Assembly: GCF_026342015.1 (NCBI RefSeq)
Contig: NZ_JAPENL010000002.1
Span: 1,679,001 to 1,743,000, forward strand
Direction of reading: 5' to 3'
Source of the DNA: Micromonospora lupini
GTDB lineage: Bacteria; Actinomycetota; Actinomycetes; Mycobacteriales; Micromonosporaceae
DNA length: 64,000 bases
Part shown: positions 54,023-61,903 of the stretch, in pieces
Layout of the letters: the number at the start of each line of letters is the position of its first letter
How positions within the stretch are numbered: the first letter of the stretch is position 1
Notes under the pieces: model-generated
What the model saw: the letters and a program-made list of their open reading frames with translations, nothing else
Told to the model about the DNA's origin: nothing
Databases searched by the model: none
Position numbers and translations under genes: made by a program

Positions 54023-54601
54023 ATGACCGAGGCCCGTCCCGAGCCGCGTCGGATGGTCAGTGACCCGCAGGTGATGCGGGCGTTGGCGCATCCGGCCCGG
54101 ATCGCGATCATGGAATATCTGAGTAGCCGTGAGGGTGGCGGCACCGCCACCGAGTGCGCGGAGATCGTCGGACTGTCGCCGAGCGCGACAAGTTACCACC
54201 TGCGGGCGCTGGCGAAGTTCGGCCTGGTGGAGCAGGCGCCGAGCCGGGGCGACGCCCGGGAGCGGGTGTGGCGCACGCTGAGCCCCAGCCTGATGGTCGA
54301 CGCGGGCCGCGAGGCCGGGCCTGAGGCGCGGGCTGCGGAGCAGGCTCTGGTGGAGGCGCACACCGTGCTGGCCATGGAGCGGATCCGGGAGTGGTCGCGC
54401 CGCGCCGGGGACGAGCCCGCCGAGTGGTACGACGCGGCGCTGTTCAACGAGGCAATGCTCGTGCTCACGGCGGAGGAGCTGACCGGGCTGAACGAGGCAG
54501 TCGTGGCGCTGCTCAGGCCGTACCAGGCTCGACGTCGAGCCGATCCGCCGCCGGGTGCCCGTGCCGTGGCGGTGCAGTACCGGGCGGTGCCGCTGGCCTA
54601 G
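54023..54601 (+). CDS. ArsR-type winged-helix regulator
   Basis: The 192-residue protein has a DNA-binding domain in residues 15-90 (VMRALAHPARIAIMEYLSS; SPSATSYHLRALAKFGLVEQ) and a helical C-terminus. The ATG at 54023 sits after GGGGG. It is 42 bases upstream of the MFS exporter start and most likely controls it through the 16-bp palindrome there. It lacks the metal-binding cysteines of classical ArsR proteins. Confidence 0.88.
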   Translation: MTEARPEPRRMVSDPQVMRALAHPARIAIMEYLSSREGGGTATECAEIVGLSPSATSYHLRALAKFGLVEQAPSRGDARERVWRTLSPSLMVDAGREAGPEARAAEQALVEAHTVLAMERIREWSRRAGDEPAEWYDAALFNEAMLVLTAEELTGLNEAVVALLRPYQARRRADPPPGARAVAVQYRAVPLA

Positions 54602-54607
54602 CGGGGG

Positions 54608-54662
54608 TTGTGCACGACAGTTGTGAAGGATTATTTTCGAAGTATGTCCTTCACAACTGTCG
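54608..54662 (+). promoter_or_regulatory. 16-bp palindrome over promoter and start codon of the MFS gene
   Basis: Arms CGACAGTTGTGAAGGA (54615-54630) and the exact inverse (54647-54662) flank a 16-base loop. The loop holds a -10-like TATTTT (54632-54637) and the ATG (54644-54646), and codons 2-6 are inside the right arm. TTGTGC (54608-54613) is a possible -35. A bound repressor would cover the whole start region of an apparently leaderless transcript. Confidence 0.7.
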
Positions 54663-56116
54663 ACTCGCGCTGGACGGACGTCTGGGTGGCGGCCACCGCC
54701 CGGGGCACCACCATCTGCGGTGACTTCCTCGCCGCCACCGCGCTCGCGCTTGCCCTGCAGGGTGCCGGCGCCGGAGGGCTCGCCGTGTCGGGGCTGCTGC
54801 TCGCGGCGACCCTGCCCCTGGTGGCGTTGGCACCGCTCGCCGGCCGGCTCGCCGACCGGGTCGACAGCCGTACCCTGCTGGTGACCGTCGGGCTGGCCCA
54901 GGCCGCGATCTGCACGTTGCTCGCCGTGGTCGATCACCCCGTCCTGGTGGTCGGGCTCGTCGCGCTGCTCGCCTGCGGGCTCGCGGTGACCCAGCCCTGC
55001 CTGGCGGCGCTGCTCCCGGCCATGGTCCGACCGGCCGACCTGCCCCGCGCCAGCGCGATCAGCCAGACCGCCGTCTCCCTCGGCGCACTCGGCGGCCCGG
55101 TGCTTGCCGGGCTGCTGGTCGGGCAGTTCGGCACCCGCGTACCGCTGCTTGTCGACGCTGCGACCTACCTGGCGCTGGTGGTGGCCGGCCTGCTGCTGCG
55201 GACCCGGCGCGGCGGTCGCCGGACCGCAGCCGCCGCGGGTGACGTGTCGACCGCCGGCCCGTCGGGCAGTGCCGGGTCGGACGCGGCCGAGCGGGCCACC
55301 CCTGGTGGTACGGCCCGGAGCTGGCGACTGCGGCGGGATCCGCTGCTGCTCGTCATGGTGGTGAGCACCGCCGTGGTGATCGCGGCCATCGGCGGCATCA
55401 ACGTGATCGAGGTCTTCTTCATCCGAGAGACGCTTGACGGTTCGGCCACCACGTACGGGCTCGTGGGCGCCGCCTGGATGGCTGGCATGTTGCCCGGTGG
55501 CTGGCTGGCCGCGCGGCTCGCCCGCCGGCTCGACGACGACGGCGCGCTGGTCCGTGGAGTGCTTGTCACGCTGGCCGGATGCAGCCTGATGGTGCTGCTG
55601 GCCGCGTGGGTGCCGGCGGCGGGTCTGCTGGTGCCGCTCTGGCTGGTGGGTGGCGCGGCCAACGGCGCGGACAACGTCTTCGCCAACCTGCTCACCGCCC
55701 GCCGCGTGCCGGAGGCGATGCGCGCCCGCGCGTACGCCGGTTACGGTGCGGCGGTGCAGGGCGGCTCGATGGCCGGCTACCTGGTCGGCGGCGCGCTGCT
55801 CACGCGAGTTCCGCCCCGGCCGTTGATCGCGGCGGTTGGCGTGGCCGGGCTCCTGGTGGTGCTGGCCCTGGTGCCGGTCGTCGCCCGGGCGGTACGCGGG
55901 CCGACCACGGAGGAGCCAGGTGGATGCGAGAGCCGGCAGCCCGCCGGGCACGAACGCGAGCGGTCGGATGCACCGGAGGACCAGCAGCCGACCGGGGCGG
56001 ATGCGGGTTTGGCCACTCCGGGCCGACCCGCCGAGCCGGGGCCGGAGGCCGGGGATACGGTCGGGTCATGGCTGAGCGCATCGCACGCCCGCGGGTCGGG
56101 CACATCCAGTTCCTGA
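54644..56116 (+). CDS. MFS exporter
   Basis: A 490-residue transporter with about twelve helices in two halves; the loop after helix 2 reads GRLADRVDSRTLL, as in the MFS motif A of the enterobactin exporter (EntS-like) group. The last 70 residues are a disordered hydrophilic tail. It is preceded by an ArsR-type regulator and by a palindrome that spans the start. Its 3' end overlaps the mqnA gene by 49 bases. Confidence 0.88.
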   Translation: MSFTTVDSRWTDVWVAATARGTTICGDFLAATALALALQGAGAGGLAVSGLLLAATLPLVALAPLAGRLADRVDSRTLLVTVGLAQAAICTLLAVVDHPVLVVGLVALLACGLAVTQPCLAALLPAMVRPADLPRASAISQTAVSLGALGGPVLAGLLVGQFGTRVPLLVDAATYLALVVAGLLLRTRRGGRRTAAAAGDVSTAGPSGSAGSDAAERATPGGTARSWRLRRDPLLLVMVVSTAVVIAAIGGINVIEVFFIRETLDGSATTYGLVGAAWMAGMLPGGWLAARLARRLDDDGALVRGVLVTLAGCSLMVLLAAWVPAAGLLVPLWLVGGAANGADNVFANLLTARRVPEAMRARAYAGYGAAVQGGSMAGYLVGGALLTRVPPRPLIAAVGVAGLLVVLALVPVVARAVRGPTTEEPGGCESRQPAGHERERSDAPEDQQPTGADAGLATPGRPAEPGPEAGDTVGSWLSASHARGSGTSSS

Positions 56117-56919
56117 ACTGCCTGCCGATCTACTGGGGCCTGATGCGCTCGGGTGCCCTGCTCGACGTGGACCTGCACAAGGATTCGCCGGACCGGTTGA
56201 GCGCGGCGCTTGTCGCCGGCGATCTTGACATTGGCCCGATCACCTTCGTGGAGTACCTGAAGCACGCCGATGAGCTGCTGCTCCTGCCGGACCTGGCGGT
56301 GGGCAGCGACGGGCCGGTGCTCTCGGTCAACATCGTGTCCACGAAGCCCCTCGCCGAGCTGGACGGCGGGCGAGTGGCGCTCGGGTCGACCTCGCGTACC
56401 GGGGTGCTGCTGGCCCAGCTGCTGCTCGCCGAGCGGTACGACGTCCACCCCGACTACTTCCGCTGTCCGCCGGACCTGACCCAGATGCTGCTGGAGGCCG
56501 ACGCCGGGGTGCTGATCGGGGACGTGGCGCTGCGGGCGCTGTACGAGGCGCCGCAGCTGGGCCTCACCGTCACCGACCTCGGGCAGGCGTGGCGGGAGTG
56601 GACCGGGCTGCCGATGGTCTTCGCCGTCTGGGCGGTTCGCCGTGACTTCGCCGCCGCCCATCCGGGCCTGGTCAAGGAGGTGCACGAGGCGTTCCTGCGT
56701 TCGCGTGACCTCTGCCTGGCCGAGCTGGACCAGGTCGCCGAGTCGGCGGCGCGGTGGGAGACGTTCGACGCCGCGACGCTTGCCACGTACTTCCGGACGC
56801 TGGACTTCTCGCTCGGTGAGCGACAGGTCGCCGGGCTGCGGGAGTTCGCCCGGCGCGCTGCCGCGATCGGTGAGACCCCGGCGCTGCCGGACGGCGGCCC
56901 GGAGTTCTTCGCCGGCTGA
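56068..56919 (+). CDS. mqnA: Chorismate dehydratase of the futalosine pathway
   Basis: A 283-residue MqnA/periplasmic-binding-like fold with the family start VGHIQFLNCLPIYWGL and the blocks LDIGPITFVEYL and LGSTSRTGVLLAQLLL. It removes water from chorismate to give the enolpyruvyl benzoate used by MqnE. The ATG at 56068 lies inside the end of the MFS gene, with TACGGT ending 6 bases before it, so it probably has its own leaderless message. Confidence 0.93.
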   Translation: MAERIARPRVGHIQFLNCLPIYWGLMRSGALLDVDLHKDSPDRLSAALVAGDLDIGPITFVEYLKHADELLLLPDLAVGSDGPVLSVNIVSTKPLAELDGGRVALGSTSRTGVLLAQLLLAERYDVHPDYFRCPPDLTQMLLEADAGVLIGDVALRALYEAPQLGLTVTDLGQAWREWTGLPMVFAVWAVRRDFAAAHPGLVKEVHEAFLRSRDLCLAELDQVAESAARWETFDAATLATYFRTLDFSLGERQVAGLREFARRAAAIGETPALPDGGPEFFAG

Positions 56920-56934
56920 GCCGCCCCTGCGGCG

Positions 56935-57903
56935 TCAGGCGCCGGGGCGGAGCAGCGCCTCGGTGATCTTCTCGCAGTTCTTCATGCCGTAGTCGTAGCC
57001 CATGCCGATCGGGTACTTGACCATCACGCCCATCGTCCAGGTGTCGCCGATGGCCAGGCAGTTGATGTGCATCTCCTGCTCCCTGGTCCGGTCGATCCAC
57101 CCGTTCTTGATGGCGATATTCTTCTGCTCCGCCGCCGGGAAGGCTTTGCGGATGCCGAAGTCACCGGCGCCGCGAACGAGCTTCATCTCGTTGAGCAGCC
57201 ACTTGGTCCACTTCGGTCCGGCGGCGGTGCCGGTGGCGATGCAGTTGCCCAGCCGTGCGGTGTCTCGGGGGGACAACGCCGTCCGGCTCCAGCCCTTGTC
57301 GGGGGCGACGCTGCTGTCGGTCAGCTTGCACATGGAGAGCAGCCGCTTGATCGAGGCGTCCCGGCCGACATCGTTGTAGAACTGCTCGGCGCGGGTGTTG
57401 TCGCTGTCCCGGATGATCCGGGTGGCGTCGGCGAGCTTCGCGTCGCTCGGCGTCCGGCCGGCGTCGGCGGAGCGGCGCAGGTAGTCGGCGACGATCCAGG
57501 ACTTGATCATCGAGGCGGTGGTGCTGGTCTCGCCCATGTTCTTCGAGCCGATGATCTTTCCGGTCCGGCGGTCCAGCACGCTCCAGGAGTACCAGCCCTG
57601 GATGTCGAGTTTGAGGTCCTTGGCCTGGAACGGCAACGGCGCGAGCGAGGGGCTGGGGCTCGGCGACGGCGACGGCGGGGACGGCTGACGGGCACTGCGG
57701 TCGGTGGCCGCGCCGGTCTGCCGGTCGCTGGTCGTCGCCTCGGAGTCACCCCACTGGGCGGCCGCGGACGACTCGAACGGCGAACCGGGGAGGAGGCGTA
57801 GCGACACCAGCACCAGCCCGATGAGGATGACCGCGACAGCGATCAGGCGCAGCGGTGAGGTCTCGCCCGTGCCGCGCCGGCCGGCCCGCCGGTTGCCGGC
57901 CAT
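56935..57903 (-). CDS. Serine hydrolase of the beta-lactamase/PBP fold, membrane-anchored (copy 2)
   Basis: The 322-residue protein has one N-terminal membrane helix (about 18-36), a Ser/Pro linker (70-90) and a penicillin-recognising fold with SxxK (Ser131, Lys134), an SDN motif (Ser167-Asp168-Asn169) and a KNG-type third motif (IKNGW) where KTG is usual. It may be a beta-lactamase-like or transpeptidase-like enzyme acting outside the cell. The ATG at 57903 overlaps the stop of its paralogue by one base. Confidence 0.85.
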   Translation of the reverse strand: MAGNRRAGRRGTGETSPLRLIAVAVILIGLVLVSLRLLPGSPFESSAAAQWGDSEATTSDRQTGAATDRSARQPSPPSPSPSPSPSLAPLPFQAKDLKLDIQGWYSWSVLDRRTGKIIGSKNMGETSTTASMIKSWIVADYLRRSADAGRTPSDAKLADATRIIRDSDNTRAEQFYNDVGRDASIKRLLSMCKLTDSSVAPDKGWSRTALSPRDTARLGNCIATGTAAGPKWTKWLLNEMKLVRGAGDFGIRKAFPAAEQKNIAIKNGWIDRTREQEMHINCLAIGDTWTMGVMVKYPIGMGYDYGMKNCEKITEALLRPGA

Positions 57904-58898
57904 CAGAGCTTCCCGACCGGCTGCTGCGGCACCTTGAGCGCGGCGCCCGGCTGCGGAGTGACCAGCTGGGTGGCCACGCTGGCACAGACCTGTGCGCCGT
58001 AGTCCAGACCACTACCGATCGGGTAGCGCAGCATCACCGCGAGACTCCACTTGCCGTTGACGGCGAGGCAGTTGACGTGCCAGTTTCCGTCGCCGGCGAT
58101 CGGCGTCCAACCGTTCTTGATGCTGACCGGCCCCTGCGCGGTGATCGACTTCGGCAGGCCGTCGATGATCCCCCAGCGCCCACCGCCGGAGGAGGACTTC
58201 TGGTCCTTCTTGGCGGTGGTGCCTTCGACCTTGCTCATCTGGTCCAGCACCCATTTCGTCCACTTCGGCCCGGCGGCCTTGCCGTCGGCGATGCAGTCGC
58301 CGAGCCGGACGGCGTCCCGGGGGGACATCCGGGTGAAGCTCCAGAAGCCGGTGTACGGCTCGGTGTTGCCGCGCTTGGTGTCGGTGAGGCCGCAGATCTT
58401 GATCGCCCGCTGGATCACCGGGTCGGGGATGCTGCTCCGCACCGGCTTGTAGGACCCACCCGCCGCGGCATAGACCTTGTTCGCGGCCGTGTCGTTGCTG
58501 TCGATGATGGCCAGCCGGGCCGCCTCCTTCAGCGCGGCCGACGGCTCCCTGTCCCTGAGCTGACGCAGATAGTCGGAGACGATCCACGCCTTGATCATCG
58601 ACTCGGTGGAGCTGGTCGCGGCCATGTTCGCCGACCCGGAGATCTTGCCGGTCTTCCGGTCCATCAGGGCCCACGAGAAGAACTGACCCTTGAAGGCCAC
58701 CGACACCCGGCCGGCGGCCAGCGTGGGTGGTGGCGGCGGGGTGGGTGCGGGCGCGGCGACGCTGCTGCTGGCGGCACCGCCGCCACCGCCTCCGCTGCTG
58801 TCGTCGGCGGAGAGTCGGGCGTACGCGGTGGGAACCAGTAGGACGCCACCGAGGAGAACCGCCACGACGGCGAGCACCATGGTCACGCGGGATCGCAT
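57903..58898 (-). CDS. Serine hydrolase of the beta-lactamase/PBP fold, exported (copy 1)
   Basis: The 331-residue paralogue of the next gene. An N-terminal hydrophobic signal or anchor (7-26) is followed by a Gly/Pro linker and the same core with SxxK (Ser100, Lys103) and IKNGW. The second motif reads SND (134-136) where its twin has SDN, an inverted order at an active-site position. An extra Ser/Gly/Lys insert occurs near residue 225. The ATG at 58898 begins a two-gene leftward operon made by tandem duplication. Confidence 0.85.
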   Translation of the reverse strand: MRSRVTMVLAVVAVLLGGVLLVPTAYARLSADDSSGGGGGGAASSSVAAPAPTPPPPPTLAAGRVSVAFKGQFFSWALMDRKTGKISGSANMAATSSTESMIKAWIVSDYLRQLRDREPSAALKEAARLAIIDSNDTAANKVYAAAGGSYKPVRSSIPDPVIQRAIKICGLTDTKRGNTEPYTGFWSFTRMSPRDAVRLGDCIADGKAAGPKWTKWVLDQMSKVEGTTAKKDQKSSSGGGRWGIIDGLPKSITAQGPVSIKNGWTPIAGDGNWHVNCLAVNGKWSLAVMLRYPIGSGLDYGAQVCASVATQLVTPQPGAALKVPQQPVGKL

Positions 58899-59270
58899 GA
58901 GTTGGGTGAGCTCCAGATGTCAGGGCCGGGGGGACCGGCTTCGTTGTCCGGGGCGACCGGTGCGCTACGCCGAGGCCGGGGGAGGTGGCCTCTGTGGAGC
59001 CGGCGGGAGGGCAGCCGATCGTGTGACCGGCAGAAGTCTACGTCCGAGCGGGCCGGGTGCCAGGGTTCGACACCACTGAACGTGCGATATCGGTGCAAAA
59101 TCCGGTCGGTATGGGGTTTCTGGGGGGTTTCATCTTCTGCCGGTGACCCACGTCATAGGCGAATGAGTTGCGCTGGGTGGTCGGGAAATGCCCACCGGTG
59201 ACGGAAGGTGACTCGGGTTTCCTGTTACACCCCCTAGTGCATCGGGGCGCAAGCTGTAACACTTGTCGAC
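58899..59270. promoter_or_regulatory. 372-bp divergent regulatory region (hydrolases / paa operon)
   Basis: No gene is recognised. Next to paaA, TGTTACA (59223-59229) and TGTAACA (59255-59261) form an inverted repeat with a 25-base spacer, ending 9 bases before the ATG. The right half overlaps the likely -10 zone. A regulator of phenylacetate breakdown is the expected ligand-responsive binder. The left part should hold the hydrolase promoter. Confidence 0.5.
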
Positions 59271-60350
59271 ATGTATGGCAACGACTTCTCCGCCCCGGGC
59301 GACGCACCGGACGACGCGCCCGGCGCTGGCCTGCTCGGCGAGGTCGAGGCGGCCGAGGCGGAGCTGCGCGCCGCCGCCGCGCGCGAACGCCGCGGCGGCC
59401 CCGCACCGGACGAGGACCTGGCGGCGTACTTCACCGGGGTGGTCGACGCGGAGCAGAAGATCGAGCCGCGCGACTGGATGCCCGAGGCGTACCGCCGGAC
59501 GTTGATCCGGCAGATCGCGCAGCACGCCCACTCCGAGATCATCGGCATGCAGCCGGAGGGCAACTGGATCAGTCGGGCGCCCTCGCTCAAGCGCAAGGCG
59601 ATCCTGCTGGCCAAGGTCCAGGACGAGGCGGGCCACGGTCTCTACCTGTACGCCGCCGCCGAGACCCTCGGCATCAGCCGCGACGAGATGGTCCAGCTGC
59701 TGCTCGACGGCAGGCAGAAGTACAGCTCGATCTTCAACTACCCCACGTTGACCTGGGCGGACGTGGGCGCGATCGGCTGGCTGGTGGACGGCGCGGCGAT
59801 CGTCAACCAGGTGCCGCTGTGCCGGTGCTCCTACGGGCCGTACGCGCGGGCGATGATCCGCGTCTGCAAGGAGGAGTCGTTCCACCAGCGGCAGGGCTAC
59901 GAGATCCTGCACACCCTGGCGCACGGCACCCCGGAGCAGCAGGCCATGGCGCAGGACGCGGTGGACCGCTGGTGGTACCCGTCGCTTGCCATGTTCGGCC
60001 CGCCGGACGGCGACTCCACCCACTCCGCCCAGTCGATGGCCTGGAAGATCAAGCGCTTCTCCAACGACGACCTGCGCCAACGCTTCGTGGACATGTGCGT
60101 CCAGCAGGCGGAGGTCCTCGGGCTGCGCATCCCCGATGACGACCTGCGCTGGAACGAGGAACGGCAGGCGTACGACTACACCCAGCCGGACTACGACGAG
60201 CTGATGCAGGTCATCAAGGGCGACGGGCCGTGCAACCGGGAGCGGATGGCGCACCGCCGGGCCGCCCACGCCGACGGCGGATGGGTACGCGAGGCCGCCG
60301 CGGCGTACGCCGCCAAGCGGGCCGACAAGAGGGAGAAGGTGGCCGCGTGA
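59271..60350 (+). CDS. paaA: Phenylacetyl-CoA epoxidase subunit PaaA
   Basis: A 359-residue di-iron oxygenase subunit. Metal-binding helices are seen in RQIAQHAHSEIIG, KVQDEAGHGLYLY and KEESFHQRQGYEIL. It epoxidises the ring of phenylacetyl-CoA as part of PaaABCDE. An N-terminal extension of about 45 acidic residues precedes the conserved DLAAYFTGVVDAEQKIEP. The ATG at 59271 lacks a clear ribosome binding site. paaB overlaps its stop (GTGA). Confidence 0.95.
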   Translation: MYGNDFSAPGDAPDDAPGAGLLGEVEAAEAELRAAAARERRGGPAPDEDLAAYFTGVVDAEQKIEPRDWMPEAYRRTLIRQIAQHAHSEIIGMQPEGNWISRAPSLKRKAILLAKVQDEAGHGLYLYAAAETLGISRDEMVQLLLDGRQKYSSIFNYPTLTWADVGAIGWLVDGAAIVNQVPLCRCSYGPYARAMIRVCKEESFHQRQGYEILHTLAHGTPEQQAMAQDAVDRWWYPSLAMFGPPDGDSTHSAQSMAWKIKRFSNDDLRQRFVDMCVQQAEVLGLRIPDDDLRWNEERQAYDYTQPDYDELMQVIKGDGPCNRERMAHRRAAHADGGWVREAAAAYAAKRADKREKVAA

Positions 60351-60634
60351 GCAACGAGCACTCGCCTCTGTGGGAGGTCTTCGTGCGGGCGCGACGCGGG
60401 CTGTCGCACACCCACGTCGGCAGCCTGCACGCCCCGGACGCCGAGCTGGCCCTGCGCAACGCCCGCGATCTCTACACCCGCCGCCAGGAGGGCGTGTCGA
60501 TCTGGGTGGTGCCGGCGGGCGCGATCACCGCGTCCAGCCCGGACGAGAAGGACGCCTTCTTCGACCCGGCCGCCGACAAGGTCTACCGCCACCCCACCTT
60601 CTACGAGGTGCCGGACGGGGTGGCACACCTGTGA
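60347..60634 (+). CDS. paaB: Phenylacetyl-CoA epoxidase subunit PaaB
   Basis: A 95-residue small subunit: PLWEVFVRARRGLSHTHVGSLHA at the start and the EGVSIWVVPA block are typical. It bridges the PaaAC core units. The GTG overlaps the paaA stop, with GAGAAGG upstream. Confidence 0.94.
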   Translation: MSNEHSPLWEVFVRARRGLSHTHVGSLHAPDAELALRNARDLYTRRQEGVSIWVVPAGAITASSPDEKDAFFDPAADKVYRHPTFYEVPDGVAHL

Positions 60635-60707
60635 GCGAGCGGAGCGAGCAAACCAGCCAGCCCCGCAACGGGGCGCTTCACGCCGCCGAGCGAAGCGAGG
60701 TGATGGT
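60635..60707 (+). repeat. 73-bp spacer with GAGCGRAGCGAG motifs inside the paa operon
   Basis: GAGCGGAGCGAG (60637-60648) and GAGCGAAGCGAG (60688-60699) flank a short CCCCGCAACGGGG hairpin. The second copy overlaps the likely ribosome binding site of paaC. All other paa junctions overlap by 4 bases, so this looks like an insertion of a repeated actinobacterial motif. Confidence 0.65.
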
Positions 60708-61433
60708 GTGAACGGCCCGTTCGACTTCGCGCTCGGCCTCGGCGACGACGCGCTGATCGCGGCGCAGCGGCTGGCCGAGTGGACGACCCGCGCGCCGGAG
60801 ATGGAAGAGGACATCGCGCTCGCCAACATCGCCCTCGACCAGCTCGGCGCGGCCCGCCTGCTGCTGTCGTACGCGGGTGAGCTGGAGGCGGCAGGTCGGG
60901 ACGAGGACGCGCTGGCGTACCTGCGTGACGACCGCGAGTTCCGCAACGTGCTGCTGGTCGAGCTGCCCAACGGCGACTTCGCGGTGACCATGGCGAAGCT
61001 GTTCTTCCTGGCGGCGTACCAGTTGCCGCTCTACACCGCGCTCGCGTCCTGCCCGGACGAGCGGTTGGCCGCCATCGGCGCGAAGGCGCGCAAGGAGTCG
61101 GCGTACCACCTGGACCACGGCGCGCTGTGGGTCAAGCGGCTCGGCGACGGCACCGAGGAGTCGCACCGCCGGATGCAGGATGCCGTGGACCACGTCTGGC
61201 CGTACACCCATGAGTTTTTCGCGGCGGACCCGGCGGCGCCTGTCGACCCGGCGGGCCTGCGGGCCGTGTTCGACGAGACAGTCGGCCCGGTGCTGGCCGA
61301 GGCGACGCTCACCCGGCCGGAGCGCGGCTGGGCTCCGACGAGCGGGCGGGCCGGCGTGCACACCGAGCACCTGTCCTACCTGTTGGCCGAGATGCAGGTG
61401 CTGCACCGCGCCCACCCCGGGGCGAAGTGGTGA
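60708..61433 (+). CDS. paaC: Phenylacetyl-CoA epoxidase subunit PaaC
   Basis: A 241-residue structural partner of PaaA with the same ferritin-like fold (EEDIALANIALDQLGAARLLL; GDFAVTMAKLFFLAAYQ; KESAYHLDHGALWVKRLGDGTEES). It stabilises the catalytic subunit and helps bind CoA. The GTG start follows GAGG. Its stop overlaps paaD. Confidence 0.94.
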   Translation: MNGPFDFALGLGDDALIAAQRLAEWTTRAPEMEEDIALANIALDQLGAARLLLSYAGELEAAGRDEDALAYLRDDREFRNVLLVELPNGDFAVTMAKLFFLAAYQLPLYTALASCPDERLAAIGAKARKESAYHLDHGALWVKRLGDGTEESHRRMQDAVDHVWPYTHEFFAADPAAPVDPAGLRAVFDETVGPVLAEATLTRPERGWAPTSGRAGVHTEHLSYLLAEMQVLHRAHPGAKW

Positions 61434-61903
61434 ATCCCAGGGACGCCGCCGCCGGCGTGGTGGACCCGGAGATCCGGGTGATCACCATCGACGAGCTGGG
61501 GATCCTGCGCGCGGTCGAGGAGGACCGGGTCAGCGGACGGGTCACCGTGACCATCACTCCGACGTACACGGGCTGTCCCGCCATGGACGTGATCCGGACT
61601 GATGTTCGGCGCGCGCTTGCCGCCGCCGGTTATCCGGACGCCGAGGTGCGGACGGTCTACAGCCCACCGTGGAGCACCGACTGGATCTCCGACGGCGGGC
61701 GGGCCAAGTTGGCCGCCGCCGGGATCGCCCCGCCGGCCCCGGCGGCCACCCCGGGCGTGGTGGCGTTGACCCTCGCGGTCCGCTGCCCGCTCTGCGGCTC
61801 GCCGGACACCGAGCAGGTCAGCCGGTTCGGCTCGACCGCGTGCAAGGCGTTGTGGCGCTGCCGTTCCTGCTCCGAACCCTTCGACCACCTGAAGGCGCTG
61901 TGA
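61430..61903 (+). CDS. paaD: Phenylacetate pathway protein PaaD (DUF59/zinc-ribbon)
   Basis: A 157-residue protein with an N-terminal DUF59 domain (VVDPEIRVITIDELGILR; TPTYTGCPAMDVI) and a C-terminal four-cysteine ribbon (CPLCGS...CRSC). It is thought to help mature the iron centres of the epoxidase. The start is GTG at 61430, or the in-frame GTG at 61427. It overlaps paaC and paaE by 4 bases each. Confidence 0.93.
   Translation: MNPRDAAAGVVDPEIRVITIDELGILRAVEEDRVSGRVTVTITPTYTGCPAMDVIRTDVRRALAAAGYPDAEVRTVYSPPWSTDWISDGGRAKLAAAGIAPPAPAATPGVVALTLAVRCPLCGSPDTEQVSRFGSTACKALWRCRSCSEPFDHLKAL

Noticed and set aside
59061..59072. GGTTCGA-like T-loop as a possible tRNA
   Set aside because: No acceptor, D-arm or anticodon arm can be folded around it.
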